A stretch of 64,000 nucleotides of DNA from Candidatus Sumerlaeota bacterium (GCA_017161655.1 JADFCV010000001.1:124001-188000); one strand, 5' to 3'; counted from the stretch's first letter, positions 19,422 to 28,921 are shown. The notes: generated by a model from the letters alone, not told the origin. A program made the numbers and translations.

Positions 19422-20624
19422 CTATTCTGGCACCTCACCCCACAAAGCAGTGATCGGGCCGAGTGTCGTTTGCCTGTCATCGCGGCTAGGAAGGTAAGCC
19501 ATGCCAAACAAAGACGGACAACTCGTACGTGGAGTTTTCGTTTCAAATCGGATGAAATCGTGTTGGTTGAGGAGCGGAGCTTGCTGAACAAAAACGTCGT
19601 TTGATGGGTCATACCAGAACCGGTAGACGTTCACTGGTTCGGCTGGCAAAGGCACGGTCCAGCGCAAAATGTCCTTTCGCTCGGGGAGGGCAAAATACAT
19701 TCGGTTGCCCAAAACCGAAAACGCTCCCAACAATGCTTCGTGTGGCCCTGTAGAGTAATACCTTATAGGTCTGTTCCCAACAAATTTCATGACAGTGCAA
19801 ATTCCTTTGCGCCAACGGATGTCGGATTCATCTGCAGGAAAGTCGTATCGAACACCGGCGGCGCCAGTAGCCAACCAAAACAACTCAGGGAAAAAACTCG
19901 CTTTATGAACGCGCAGAATCACAGGACGCTCGCCCACGACAGATCGAATGTATCCCATCGCTGCTTGGTCGCGGTAGGGGAACGGAAGGGTTTCAGGATT
20001 GATGACGAGGTAGTCGAGCAGAGCAGGCGTGCCAGCGACAGCCCCCTGTATCTCCTTTCCGATGAGGCACGAAATCCCTCTCGTCTCCAATTGTTGGCGG
20101 AAGGCCATGACAGCATCGTCAGAAACGTCTGTCGCAAACGTCATGAGTGGAAGATTGTGATTCACAAAAAGTGGCTCGAGTGCTTTGGCAAGTTTCACAG
20201 CTGCGGGATGTTGAGCCGGCGCAAGAGCGTGGAGAAGTGGCGCTTCAACGCGCAACTCGACGGGGACATCGAAGGGGCCGCCGTTTCCCAAAAAATTCGC
20301 AAGTTCGATGCCGTAGCTCGAGGAGGAAAACGAGTCAGCTTCTGCCAGAGCCTTTTGAAGTCGCTCCGGTTGGAGAGTCCTGATGGCTCCGTGGGTGCGC
20401 ACCTTGCCAAGTGCGCTTTCCATAGATCGCCTTGCTTGACTGGGCAAGTTAGTCAGCTGCTCCACATCGCTTGACGCAAAAAGGTAGATCTCTGGATCGT
20501 AGCGCCACCGAAAGAGCGTTGGGTCAAAGCTCGAACGAGCACAGCGCAAGGGCGCGCCAGAAAGCAGCTGCGCTGCGAAGAGGAACCCAATGAGAATCCC
20601 AATCGAATGCCGGGGAACTACCAT
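19422..20624 (-). CDS. Secreted protein of unknown function
   Basis: I do not recognise this 400-residue protein. It has a signal peptide (about 7-24, ending SGA) and then a globular sequence without obvious repeats or transmembrane helices. An N-terminal region (about 40-110) is helical. The middle (about 150-260; LPLMTFATDVSDDAV, DYLVINPETLPFPY, GERPVILRVHKASFFPE) alternates strands and helices, as in TIM-barrel proteins. The C-terminus has a beta-rich section (about 270-400). It ends up directly against the methyltransferase stop (20625), so it is probably the last gene of a dprA-methyltransferase-orphan unit. A surface enzyme is possible but unproven. Confidence 0.8.
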   Translation of the reverse strand: MVVPRHSIGILIGFLFAAQLLSGAPLRCARSSFDPTLFRWRYDPEIYLFASSDVEQLTNLPSQARRSMESALGKVRTHGAIRTLQPERLQKALAEADSFSSSSYGIELANFLGNGGPFDVPVELRVEAPLLHALAPAQHPAAVKLAKALEPLFVNHNLPLMTFATDVSDDAVMAFRQQLETRGISCLIGKEIQGAVAGTPALLDYLVINPETLPFPYRDQAAMGYIRSVVGERPVILRVHKASFFPELFWLATGAAGVRYDFPADESDIRWRKGICTVMKFVGNRPIRYYSTGPHEALLGAFSVLGNRMYFALPERKDILRWTVPLPAEPVNVYRFWYDPSNDVFVQQAPLLNQHDFIRFETKTPRTSCPSLFGMAYLPSRDDRQTTLGPITALWGEVPE

Positions 20625-21371
20625 CTAGTTTCCTTTTTGTCCCAGAAGAATTGTCCGTGGCGAGTCTTGCTGCCAGGCTGAGCCATCGTAGTGTCCGAAG
20701 ACACGAAGATTCGTGATGCCAAAGCTTGTCAGCAGGGCTTCGAGTTCCCAGCGTTCGTAAAGTCGGACACTTTCACGCAGGGTTCGCTCCGTGCCATCCG
20801 GAAAAGTGATGCTCACAACTTTTTCCACGCGTGGTGGACTTCCCACAATTTGCCGCCACTCACGCAGGTGCCAGCCATCGTTCGTCGTGCGCTCACTGTA
20901 GGGCAAAAGGTTAGCGCGCACGTGTAAAGCGTTCATGAAATCGAGCACAAAATGGCCCTGTGGGCGCAAAACTCGTACCAATTCCTTCACCACGCGGAGG
21001 TTTTCCGCTTCTTCGAGAAAATAGCCAAAACTTGAAAAAATGTTAGCAACTAAATCGCACGATGCCGTCGAGATCGGAAGCCATCTCAAATCTGCCCGCA
21101 CCCAAACAAGATTCTCTCCCAAAGGGGTCGTTGCTCGTGCGGCAGTAAGCAAATCGTTGCTCAGGTCGAGTCCTACCACGCGAAAGCCTTTCCGGGCAAA
21201 GGCGCGGCTGTGCCGACCAGCACCGCAAGGCGCATCGAGCACAAGCTCACCCGGTTTCAGGTCAAGCTCTTGAGTAAGCCACCGAACCATACGGGAAGCC
21301 TCTTCGTCGTCACGGTGAGCATAAAGCTTGAGATACAGCTCATCAAACGTCTCGTGGAACCACTCGGTCAT
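20625..21371 (-). CDS. Class I SAM-dependent methyltransferase
   Basis: A 248-residue soluble protein with a Rossmann-like methyltransferase fold. Motif I is LDAPCGAGRHSRAFARKG near 45-60, followed by GLDLS at the end of strand 2 and a motif III-like VLRPQGHFVLDFMNA near 135-150. The C-terminal half (ERTLRESVRLYERWELEALLTSFGI) is typical of small-molecule methyltransferases of the type 11/25 group. Substrate is unknown. Its start overlaps the dprA stop by four bases (ATGA), so the two are co-translated. Confidence 0.88.
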   Translation of the reverse strand: MTEWFHETFDELYLKLYAHRDDEEASRMVRWLTQELDLKPGELVLDAPCGAGRHSRAFARKGFRVVGLDLSNDLLTAARATTPLGENLVWVRADLRWLPISTASCDLVANIFSSFGYFLEEAENLRVVKELVRVLRPQGHFVLDFMNALHVRANLLPYSERTTNDGWHLREWRQIVGSPPRVEKVVSITFPDGTERTLRESVRLYERWELEALLTSFGITNLRVFGHYDGSAWQQDSPRTILLGQKGN

Positions 21372-22300
21372 GGCATCCGGTGCTCCCCAAAAAAGTCAGG
21401 TGAGTCGTTCATGTTCGTTTCGTTTTGGGAGGATGAGGTTGACCTCAGCATCAATAACTCATGCGCAAACTCTTCTAAGGGAGCCACGGGTACCGGCGTC
21501 GCTCCGCTTGCTTTTAAGAGCTGATGGGCCCGGCAGTGTTTGGCTTCAGGTGGGAGATCGGTAACAAAAACACGCCGCCTCAGACGGCGCAAGTGCCCCA
21601 CTGTGTCCAACGTCCCACCTCGCATTCCGGTCTCGGCAACCAGGGCACCGCGGCACATTGCCGCCACAAGTTGGTTTCGCCCCAGGAAATTCCACGGAGT
21701 GATCTCTGAGCCAGGAACATATCGACTCACAACGAGACACCGTTCCCATTCTTCACTCCAACGAAACGATGGTTGAAATGTGTCGAGAGGAGTCGGCGGA
21801 AATACCACGGTTGCTCCGCCGTACGCCAAAGCTTCCTCATGTGCCGCGGCATCCACGCCAGGTGCGTTGCCACTCACAATGACCCAGCCATGTGTAACCA
21901 AGAATCTGGTATAGAGGCGAGCGGCTCTCTTCCCTAGCGCTGATGGGCGGCGAGTGCCGATAACGGCAAATTCAAGGCTCTGTAATAAGTCGAGGTTTCC
22001 TCGGCAATAGAGAAGAGGCGGAGCCGTCTCGCCCCACGCAGCTTTTATCAGAAGGGGATAGCGGCTATCGGGCCGCGGTATCACACAACATCCGCCATCA
22101 CGCAGCAATTGCTCTGCGAGCGCCAAACTGTGTTTCGTCGGCGCGACCTTCTTTTCGTCTCGTAGCCAGCCAGAAAGCTCGGAAACTGAGATCTCCTGCG
22201 TAGTCCATAGCCAATCACTAAGCTTGGCATCTCTCAGCCGAGAATGGGCTTCGATCCACGTGGCAAGTTCTTCCACACCTGTTTGTGGCCAATTCGTCAT
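21368..22300 (-). CDS. dprA: DNA-processing protein DprA (Smf)
   Basis: DprA loads RecA on incoming single-stranded DNA during transformation. The 310-residue product has an N-terminal helical part and the Rossmann-like core (about 95-265) with VIGTRRPSALGKRAARLYTRFL, VSGNAPGVDAAAHEEAL and the later FLGRNQLVAAMCRGALVAETGMRGGTLDT. The usual GxxGIDxxAH becomes GNAPGVDAAAH, and the phosphate loop reads GTRRPS, both acceptable variants. The core is somewhat shorter than in model DprA proteins, and the C-terminal winged helix is not evident. Coupled to a methyltransferase gene. Confidence 0.92.
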   Translation of the reverse strand: MTNWPQTGVEELATWIEAHSRLRDAKLSDWLWTTQEISVSELSGWLRDEKKVAPTKHSLALAEQLLRDGGCCVIPRPDSRYPLLIKAAWGETAPPLLYCRGNLDLLQSLEFAVIGTRRPSALGKRAARLYTRFLVTHGWVIVSGNAPGVDAAAHEEALAYGGATVVFPPTPLDTFQPSFRWSEEWERCLVVSRYVPGSEITPWNFLGRNQLVAAMCRGALVAETGMRGGTLDTVGHLRRLRRRVFVTDLPPEAKHCRAHQLLKASGATPVPVAPLEEFAHELLMLRSTSSSQNETNMNDSPDFFGEHRMP

Positions 22301-22389
22301 TTGATAAGGATTTCAGCTTCTGCTTGGGAAAATTCCGCGACTCCATTTTTCCATTGTCAGCATCTCTAGGAGACCAGACCATCCCAAGT

Positions 22390-23172
22390 GTGAGCAAACA
22401 ATCACAAATACGGCAGCTCGATGCGTACACGTTTGTTATCGACAGGCCTCGTCCCGGCGACAGACTTGTCGCACATCGAATCGCCGGAGCAGGAAGTCGT
22501 TTTTTGGCCGGTTGCTACGACCTCTTCGTTGAAGGGACGCTCTTTGTTCTCCCTGCCCTCGTATGTCTGCAGTTCGAGATTGTCGTGCCGCGTGCGGCCT
22601 GGCTACTTGCATTTCTCCTGTGGGACGTTGTCTATCATCTGGTTTTTGAGCTTGTTGCCGAGGGTCAGACACCAGGCAAGAACGTCGTCGGTATTCAGGT
22701 GGTCTCAATGGATGGTGAGCGGGCGCGTGCGTGGCAGATCATGACCCGTAATGTTGCTCGTCTCATCGACTTCCTTCCGTTCGCTTATTTTGCGGCCGGC
22801 ATTCGCATGCTTGTTACAATCCCTGCCCTGCGATGGGGGGACGAGCTTGCGCACACGGTTGTGGCAGAATGTGAAACGTACTCCCATAAGCTTTTCCGCG
22901 TGCATGCAGGAACAGCGGCATTCAACACAGCACCCGATGCCTATTTGCTGGAAGGATATGTCCTGCGAGCCAAGGATTTCGACCCGCAGTTTGCAGAAGT
23001 TCTTGGCAAAAAGCTAGCACAGCATTTCATGCAGCGCTATGACCTTCAGGATGAGCCAGAGCTGGCACAGCTTTACGCGCGCGGCATGTATGCGGATTTT
23101 CTTCAGCTGTTGTATTTCCGTGAGCGAGCGTCAGCACAAGATAGTTTCCAGGCTGATGAAAAAAGCTCGTGA
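22390..23172 (+). CDS. RDD family membrane protein
   Basis: An RDD-type protein of about 260 residues if the GTG at 22390 is used; a GTG at 22285 would extend it by 35 residues into the dprA start, and neither has a well-spaced ribosome site (AGGAG sits 17 nt before 22390). The RDD domain (about 25-160) shows GSRFLAGCYDLFVEG, two to three transmembrane helices, and EGQTPGKNVVGIQVVSMDG, a hallmark of the family. A cytoplasmic helical tail of about 100 residues follows. RDD proteins often accompany MoxR/DUF58 systems and may be transporters, but function is unclear. Confidence 0.85.
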   Translation: MSKQSQIRQLDAYTFVIDRPRPGDRLVAHRIAGAGSRFLAGCYDLFVEGTLFVLPALVCLQFEIVVPRAAWLLAFLLWDVVYHLVFELVAEGQTPGKNVVGIQVVSMDGERARAWQIMTRNVARLIDFLPFAYFAAGIRMLVTIPALRWGDELAHTVVAECETYSHKLFRVHAGTAAFNTAPDAYLLEGYVLRAKDFDPQFAEVLGKKLAQHFMQRYDLQDEPELAQLYARGMYADFLQLLYFRERASAQDSFQADEKSS

Positions 23173-23224
23173 TGAATACGGAGCATTGAACAGCATAAGA
23201 AACTGCGCGGTGTCACTGCAACTT

Positions 23225-23302
23225 CGGGGCGTAGCGCAGCCTGGTTAGCGTGCCTGCCTTGGGAGCAGGAGGTCGGCGGTTCAAATCCGCCCGCCCCGAC
23301 CA
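23225..23302 (+). tRNA. tRNA-Pro (UGG)
   Basis: Cloverleaf: acceptor CGGGGCG pairs with CGCCCCG, anticodon stem CCTGC/GCAGG encloses loop CTTGGGA with anticodon TGG, and the T arm is GGCGG-TTCAAAT-CCGCC. The 3' CCA is encoded (23300-23302). Confidence 0.97.
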
Positions 23303-23831
23303 TTTTGATACTAACTCCCGCCTGGAGGAGTTCGTTGCCTTTTATCTTGTGATAAAACAACCTCTCCTCTGTGCCTGCTGTGCTTCTATAGAATTCTATT
23401 CCAGCGCTTACCTAAACACGTAAGCGGGAGGAAACCTGTCGTAAGATGGCAAAAGGGGGAAGGCGCACACACGAACGTTTTGTCATTAAGTAAAATTGAT
23501 AACAGCAAAAAGAATCGACCAAAGAGCCACTCCATTCAGTTAACCAGGCGCGACGAGATCCTAGGAAACCACTTTTGTCCAGCGAACGATCAAACGCACC
23601 CGTCTGGTTACCAGCTAGAAGTTGATGACTCTACTTTCTCGCCTCCGAAACTATGAGAGAATACTCTAGTAGGACAGAAATGCACTGGCCCGGAGAAGCA
23701 CCGGGAAGGTATTCCCTCTCTGAATCGTTTCTCCTGGGCGTAGCCGGTATCGCAGTTCCTGGAATTCCTAAACAAGGGATTCTCCCAGAATTCTACTCTC
23801 CTGAGCATAAGTGTTAGGAATTTACGGGTGT
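23303..23831. other. Intergenic region, 529 bp, no gene seen
   Basis: The stretch holds a weak hairpin just after tRNA-Pro (AACTCC 23313-23318 with GGAGTT 23327-23332, then CGTTGCCTTTT), which may end the tRNA transcript. The remainder is more AT-rich than its surroundings. Short open frames on either strand lack ribosome sites and recognisable content. Confidence 0.6.
23313..23345 (+). terminator. Possible terminator after tRNA-Pro
   Basis: AACTCC (23313-23318) and GGAGTT (23327-23332) form a short stem followed by CGTTGCCTTTT. Weak stem; low confidence. Confidence 0.35.
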
Positions 23832-26800
23832 TTAGTACACCTCAAACAGCGATACTCGCGCAGCTAACTCTGCCTGATCAGCTCCGATTGCGAAGCTAAA
23901 AGCGCCGTCTCCGCTGACTTCGATTTCCTCGGTCAAAGGCAAGTTCCGATTCTGATAACCTGCAAACATTGGTGTCGGATTATAAGTAGCGCCTTGGTCT
24001 AGGGTGACGTAAACTGCGCCGCCGGCAGAGTTTGTCACGCCGTAGTAACTAGCCCCGCTCACTGTGGAAAGATGGCTCCGGCCGCTTGCAAGCAGGTCGA
24101 GGTGATTTGGACTGGCTCCGATTCGAACATAGAGGGAACCACTAACTGTCTCGGAATAGGTCACGTCAAATCGAGCCGTATTGTCTGGCAAGCGCACCGT
24201 TTTGGTAATTTTGCCATCGGGTGAGATGAAGCGTATGCTCTTCGAATCAGGAGTGTTCATCTGAACAGTGTAGACGGCATCAGCGTAGGTCCCACCGTTC
24301 ATATCTTTCAATCCAGAGCAGCGATTGGCTTGTAAATCTGAGTATTCTTCTTCCCCCGCGGCGCTTGGGTTTGCCGTTGGAGCTCCAACGATGGACACAG
24401 GACCTGCCGTCGGATGGTAGTGGAATGCATAAACCATGCGTCCACCACGCGCTTCGAAGATAGCCAAAACCTTATTGTTTTTCAGGGCGTATTCTGGTAA
24501 CCCGTCCTGATCCCAATCGCCACTCGTCACAACAGTCGTGGCGCCTTGGGTGTGGCTGGCAACGTCCCCAGCCCAGCGCGCAGCGTAAGCAAGGAACCCT
24601 ACATCGCGTAAATGATTAATGAGCCGCAGGTTCCAGCTCACCATGCCATCCCACGAGGTATCAGGGTTTGTGAACGGATTCTGATAGTTGTGCGAATGAT
24701 AGTCGCCGTTATCCTCTTCGTGCCAGGCGGTCTCGAAAATCATTGTGGCGTACATATATTCCCCCAGCTTTTTTAACGCGTTGTTAGGTGCGGACTGGAG
24801 GTCATCCCAAGCATCACGGATGATGGTCCCCGGCGAGTTCATGTCTCCCAGGATTTTGTTGCTTGGCAGCTTTGGTCCATCCACCGCATTTGCCTGGGCA
24901 TCGGAAGTAATCGTAAGACCACGCGCTCGGTAGTCACCCTGTAATCCGGTCAGCACTGGCACCAAATTGTAAAAGTTTTGCTCATTGCCCGGGTTGCCAT
25001 TGAATTGGTTGTAGTACCAAAAATCATAGCTTCCTTCGCACGCATGCTTTAACCATTCGTAAGTCTGCATGCTAAGATTTGTCTGTGTCCCATGGTCGAT
25101 CACCCAATTGGGGTCGTACTGGGGATGACCGGGATTTGTCGCGCGTTCCAGCACGTCTTTGAGATTCACGATTTCGATCCATGGATGGTTTGCTGCCCAC
25201 CGGATGTTCCGCTGGTATTGCATCTGATTATTGTTCGCTTCCGGTAGGCCTGATCCAGGGTTGAAGCTCTTCCCGGCCAGAGCTTCCCAATCGTCGAAAA
25301 CCACCGTGATCTGAGCTTGGTCGGTTTGCATGGCTTTGTCGAGCAACGTGTAGCGCGTGTCGAGTAACATTCCCCCATCCCAGTTCCCAAACTTCGCCTG
25401 GTCCTCGCGATCATTGATGAGGAAACAGTAAACACCGTTAATTTTATGGATCTTGTGTTCAGCGGGTTTATCCTCGGTCCCCCCTTCTCCGCTCCACTGC
25501 GTATTCGCACTATCAAACCACCAGTGGTAGTGGGTCACCTCGTCAAGGACGGTGGCGCTGTAGCCGCCTGCCAGAATATCTGCAAAAGTGAACCCTGTGA
25601 GCGGAGAATAGCCTGTGGAGTAACTTCGAATGACCCGCTCAGGTGTGTGCATCACTTTCATTTGAGCAGCGCCAACGCCGAAAACTGCCTGGCACTTCTC
25701 CTCAAAGCGGGCCATGGACATTTGATTTACGGCACCTTCAAAATAAGGCATGATATGCTCTGCCTCCACTCCACCAATGAGCGAGAGTGGAACGCTAGTT
25801 TGATTTGGATCGATGAGTCGTTTGATCCGGGCAATAAACGAGGGGCCATCCGATGGGTCCGAAGCCCCACCCGGCTGTGCAGCCCACAGAGCGGCCGTGA
25901 TAAGAGAGCCACTAAGATGAATGTTCAGAGGGACCTTAAAAATCTCGTGTGTATCAAGGGTTCGCACGAACCCCGTCTTGTAACTATTTGTGGGGTCGTA
26001 GATGTGCCAGGTAATGTCGCTTGCTTTATTAACGCTCTGGTTCCCGTGGGCGATCGAAGCGTATTTCGCCCGTCCCGTTGTGTCGGTTGAGGCTATGACG
26101 CCGTTGATGACTCCATCGGAATAACCGCGGTCTTTGTCTTTGAAGGCATCAGCCACATCGCTTTTCGACGTGTCGCCGCAGCCAGGCCCATAACCACCGG
26201 TGCAGATTTCTCCCGCCCCATTGTTGGTCCCGTCTTTTGTGGTGACCACCGTGAAATAAAGGGGACTGCTTCCATTCCACCCTGCAGCGTAAAGCGCGGC
26301 CCTCTTAATCCCGAACTCTACCGAGTCCAGTTCCGAATGATAGTAAGCACCAAGAAAATTCGAGGGAGCTAAAGTCGAGAAATCCCCCTTGTAGAGTGTG
26401 AAATTTGTAGAATCGTAGAGAGCTATGCACAATTCCCACTGATGGCTTGGATCCACCTGCACGTCTGTCCAGTCAGGTAGCCAGGGGGTCTGGGGAGCGC
26501 TTCCGCTGCCAGTGTCGATAGCCACGTAAATATCCAGGTACCCGTTTTCCGCACCCAGTTTCAAATCGTAAAGATCAATACGGAAATAGTAATTCCCGTT
26601 GGGATCCGCGTCGGCATGGGTGTAAAACGCGACAAGATCTCGAGAGTCGTCGTAACCATCGCTAAAGTTGTAGCGACCGCTCATTGGTCCCACGGGATCA
26701 AGCGCTCGCAAGTCTGAAGCGGACCAGTCCTGAAACTCCTCATAATACGTGTTGCCTGCTGTATCGGTGCCAATGACTGGCCCCTGGCCAATGGTGATTG

Positions 26801-26867
26801 CCTCTCCCGTTGCCACGAAGACGCTGAGGAGGGTCGCCGCTGTTGCAATTCTAAAAAGGTTGTCCAT
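23832..26867 (-). CDS. Large secreted protein, possible GH57-like glycosidase with DOMON-like N-domain
   Basis: The start is placed at 26867 (MDNLFRIATAATLL), 11 nt after AGGAG, giving about 1011 residues; the open frame continues to 26936. A signal peptide ends near residue 23. An N-terminal beta-sandwich (about 25-225; YNFSDGYDDSRDLVAFYTHAD, DLYDLKLGAENGYLDIYVAID) resembles glucodextranase-type or DOMON domains. The central region (about 250-760) contains VVFDDWEALAG, IRWAANHPWIEIVNLKDVL and FETAWHEEDNGDYH, reminiscent of GH57-like enzymes, and then DWDQDGLPEYAL, an FG-GAP-like calcium motif. A C-terminal beta domain follows. Gene call is firm; the glycosidase idea is inference. Confidence 0.8.
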   Translation of the reverse strand: MDNLFRIATAATLLSVFVATGEAITIGQGPVIGTDTAGNTYYEEFQDWSASDLRALDPVGPMSGRYNFSDGYDDSRDLVAFYTHADADPNGNYYFRIDLYDLKLGAENGYLDIYVAIDTGSGSAPQTPWLPDWTDVQVDPSHQWELCIALYDSTNFTLYKGDFSTLAPSNFLGAYYHSELDSVEFGIKRAALYAAGWNGSSPLYFTVVTTKDGTNNGAGEICTGGYGPGCGDTSKSDVADAFKDKDRGYSDGVINGVIASTDTTGRAKYASIAHGNQSVNKASDITWHIYDPTNSYKTGFVRTLDTHEIFKVPLNIHLSGSLITAALWAAQPGGASDPSDGPSFIARIKRLIDPNQTSVPLSLIGGVEAEHIMPYFEGAVNQMSMARFEEKCQAVFGVGAAQMKVMHTPERVIRSYSTGYSPLTGFTFADILAGGYSATVLDEVTHYHWWFDSANTQWSGEGGTEDKPAEHKIHKINGVYCFLINDREDQAKFGNWDGGMLLDTRYTLLDKAMQTDQAQITVVFDDWEALAGKSFNPGSGLPEANNNQMQYQRNIRWAANHPWIEIVNLKDVLERATNPGHPQYDPNWVIDHGTQTNLSMQTYEWLKHACEGSYDFWYYNQFNGNPGNEQNFYNLVPVLTGLQGDYRARGLTITSDAQANAVDGPKLPSNKILGDMNSPGTIIRDAWDDLQSAPNNALKKLGEYMYATMIFETAWHEEDNGDYHSHNYQNPFTNPDTSWDGMVSWNLRLINHLRDVGFLAYAARWAGDVASHTQGATTVVTSGDWDQDGLPEYALKNNKVLAIFEARGGRMVYAFHYHPTAGPVSIVGAPTANPSAAGEEEYSDLQANRCSGLKDMNGGTYADAVYTVQMNTPDSKSIRFISPDGKITKTVRLPDNTARFDVTYSETVSGSLYVRIGASPNHLDLLASGRSHLSTVSGASYYGVTNSAGGAVYVTLDQGATYNPTPMFAGYQNRNLPLTEEIEVSGDGAFSFAIGADQAELAARVSLFEVY

Positions 26868-27314
26868 GATACTCTGCTCCTGGCAGGCGTATCTCTTCGA
26901 TGATCGGTCCGGCAAGAGGAGCCAAGGCCAACGCACTTACATCGAAGAAACTGCCTCTCATTTCATCATGGGACACGCTTTTATGCGTGCCTCCTACGAT
27001 GTCAATTTAAATCGTTCCAAACCTTCAAGGCAAAGCATTGTTCCACCGCTCGCAGGGGTGGCAGGAGAAAGGAAAGTTGCCCATAACGGAAAATTGACCC
27101 AGGTAGGGGGGGCACTATCCGACTGGTCGATACCCCTCTGCGATGATGATGCCCCCGTGGCTCTTGTCTGGGTGGGACAAGAAAATCGTCGTCCAACCGC
27201 TGAATTTTTGCATAGCTTTTACGTATTGACTGCTTGGCTTATGTCCCCCAGCGCTGGGGATCTTTGTCTTTTTTTGCCTGTACGAATAAGCGATTTGTTT
27301 GCGGAGTAAACAAG
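26868..27314. other. Intergenic region between divergent genes, 447 bp
   Basis: This region must hold promoters for the large secreted protein (minus) and the rpmG unit (plus). I see a perfect 14-bp palindrome CCCCAGCGCTGGGG at 27246-27259 followed by a T-rich run, resembling a terminator or leader attenuator before rpmG. TTGACT at 27226 has no good -10 partner. No gene was recognised. Confidence 0.5.
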
Positions 27315-27464
27315 ATGCGCGACATTATTACCATGGCGTGTTCGGAGTGCGCTCGGCGTAACTACACGACCACGCGCAATAAGAAAAAACAGCAAACGAA
27401 GCTCGAGCTGAAAAAGTATTGCCGGCATTGCCGCAAGCATACGCTGCATCGAGAAACGAAGTAG
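27315..27464 (+). CDS. rpmG: 50S ribosomal protein L33
   Basis: A 49-residue L33 with the start at 27315, 8 nt after GGAG; a longer frame to 27234 encodes unrelated residues. Two CxxC knuckles (ACSEC near 9-12 and YCRHC near 35-38) bind zinc, marking the zinc-containing form. Motif [11 protein letters not shown] is typical. It opens the rpmG, tRNA-Trp, secE, nusG, rplK arrangement found in many bacteria. Confidence 0.97.
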   Translation: MRDIITMACSECARRNYTTTRNKKKQQTKLELKKYCRHCRKHTLHRETK

Positions 27465-27498
27465 AAGCGAGATGGCAATGGCGGCAGAGCAGGTGTGC

Positions 27499-27575
27499 AG
27501 ACCAGTAGCTCAATTGGTTAGAGCAGCGGTCTCCAAAACCGCAGGTTGGGGGTTCGAGTCCCTCCTGGTCTGCCA
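27499..27575 (+). tRNA. tRNA-Trp (CCA)
   Basis: Acceptor AGACCAG pairs with CTGGTCT; anticodon stem GCGGT/ACCGC encloses CTCCAAA with anticodon CCA. The 3' CCA is encoded at 27573-27575. It lies between rpmG and secE, its usual place in many genomes. Confidence 0.97.
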
Positions 27576-27644
27576 TCTTTTAAGAATCTTGCCTCGCCGG
27601 AGCTACGCAGCTGGGACGAGCGTTTTTGCGGGAAGAGGATGCTG

Positions 27645-27854
27645 ATGGAAGAAACCAAAAAGAAAGGCAAGCTGCGTCGCTTCATCGATGAAGTGATTGC
27701 AGAATTAAAGAAGGTTACGTGGCCTAGCAAACGCGAACTTTACGGCGCGACAATGGTCGTCATTGCTGTGGTCATGATTCTCACGGTCGGCGTGGGCGTG
27801 GTCGATTCTCTCATCAGCCGCGTCATGAAATTGCTGATTCTCATTGGTACATAA
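27645..27854 (+). CDS. secE: Preprotein translocase subunit SecE
   Basis: A 69-residue SecE (start ATG 27645, 6 nt after AGAGG; ATG 27639 is an alternative). The cytoplasmic amphipathic part ends in ELKKVTWPSKREL, the family signature, and is followed by one transmembrane helix (about 38-62). It is the small single-helix form common outside Enterobacteria and stabilises SecY in the Sec translocon. Confidence 0.97.
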   Translation: MEETKKKGKLRRFIDEVIAELKKVTWPSKRELYGATMVVIAVVMILTVGVGVVDSLISRVMKLLILIGT

Positions 27855-27881
27855 CGCACGAGGAAAAGGGCGCAAGCGGCA

Positions 27882-28448
27882 ATGGCCGAGCAAAATTCCC
27901 AGAGCAATGAATCTCGCTTCCAGTGGTTTGTGATCCAAACCTTCACGGGGTGGGAAAGACGAGTCAAAACCGCTATCGAGCACAAGGCGGAGCTCGAGGG
28001 ACTTGCGGACAAGGTTGATCGCGTGCTTGTCCCACTGAAAAAGATGATCGAAGCAAAAGGGGGCAAGCAGAGCGAAGTTTACCGCAACATGATGCCCGGT
28101 TATGTCTTCGTCCACATGGAGCCCGATGACAATCTCTTCGACATCATTCAAAAAGTTCCGGGCGTGAGTATGTTCTTGGGGCCGGAAGGGAAGCCTGCCC
28201 CGCTCACCGAAGAGGAGATGTCGCGGGTTTTTGATGCTATTCGTGAGCGTCCCGATCGTCAGCAGGTTGTGGTCAAGTTCCGGCCGGGTGACCAAGTTCG
28301 TGTCGTGAATGGTCCGTTCGAGGGATTCATTGGAACGGTGACGCAAGTTGACGAAGAAAAAGGGAAACTAAAAGTTTCGATGAGCATCCTCGGCCGCGGA
28401 ACGGACGTCGAACTCGACGTTCTCCAGGTTGAAGATGCTGTCCAATAA
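27882..28448 (+). CDS. nusG: Transcription termination/antitermination factor NusG
   Basis: A 188-residue NusG: NGN domain (about 10-125; WFVIQTFTGWERRVKTAIEHK, MMPGYVFVHME, GVSMFLG) and KOW domain (about 135-188; FRPGDQVRVVNGPFEGFIGTV). It binds RNA polymerase and links it with Rho or ribosomal protein S10. It lies 27 nt after secE, the standard order. Confidence 0.98.
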   Translation: MAEQNSQSNESRFQWFVIQTFTGWERRVKTAIEHKAELEGLADKVDRVLVPLKKMIEAKGGKQSEVYRNMMPGYVFVHMEPDDNLFDIIQKVPGVSMFLGPEGKPAPLTEEEMSRVFDAIRERPDRQQVVVKFRPGDQVRVVNGPFEGFIGTVTQVDEEKGKLKVSMSILGRGTDVELDVLQVEDAVQ

Positions 28449-28492
28449 AAACTTAAAGACGATTTAAGGAATAAGACGAGAGAGTTCGTACC

Positions 28493-28921
28493 ATGGCGAA
28501 AAAGGTTGTTGCTCAGGTAAAACTACAAGTACCAGGTGGTCAAGCCAACCCTGCTCCGCCCGTCGGTCCAGCGCTGGGTCAGCACGGTGTGAACATCATG
28601 GAATTCTGCAAGCAGTTCAATGCCCGAACCAAGGATACACCGGGCTTGATTATTCCGTGTGTCATCACGATTTACGCCGACCGCTCATTCACTTTCATTA
28701 CGAAAACCCCGCCTGCAGCAGTGCTCCTTAAGAAAGCTGCAAACATCGAGAAGGGAAGTCCGCAGCCAAACAAGGTGAAGGTTGGCAAAGTCACCCTCAA
28801 GCAGATCGAAGAGATTGCGAAACTCAAAATGCCTGACCTTAATGCGGCGAGCCTTGAGAGCGCCATGTCGATGATCAAAGGCACTGCTCGTTCCATGGGA
28901 TTAGAGGTTGTCGAAGGCTGA
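28493..28921 (+). CDS. rplK: 50S ribosomal protein L11
   Basis: A 142-residue L11 with both domains: N-terminal ([36 protein letters not shown]) and C-terminal rRNA-binding ([31 protein letters not shown]). It is part of the GTPase-associated centre and the stringent-response stalk base. A strong terminator follows at 28957, and rplA, which normally comes next, is absent. Confidence 0.98.
   Translation: MAKKVVAQVKLQVPGGQANPAPPVGPALGQHGVNIMEFCKQFNARTKDTPGLIIPCVITIYADRSFTFITKTPPAAVLLKKAANIEKGSPQPNKVKVGKVTLKQIEEIAKLKMPDLNAASLESAMSMIKGTARSMGLEVVEG

Noticed and set aside
27226-27259. TTGACT and the 14-bp palindrome as a promoter plus terminator before rpmG
   Set aside because: No -10 element stands at the right distance from TTGACT, and no plus-strand gene lies upstream that would need a terminator here; kept only as a note on the intergenic region.
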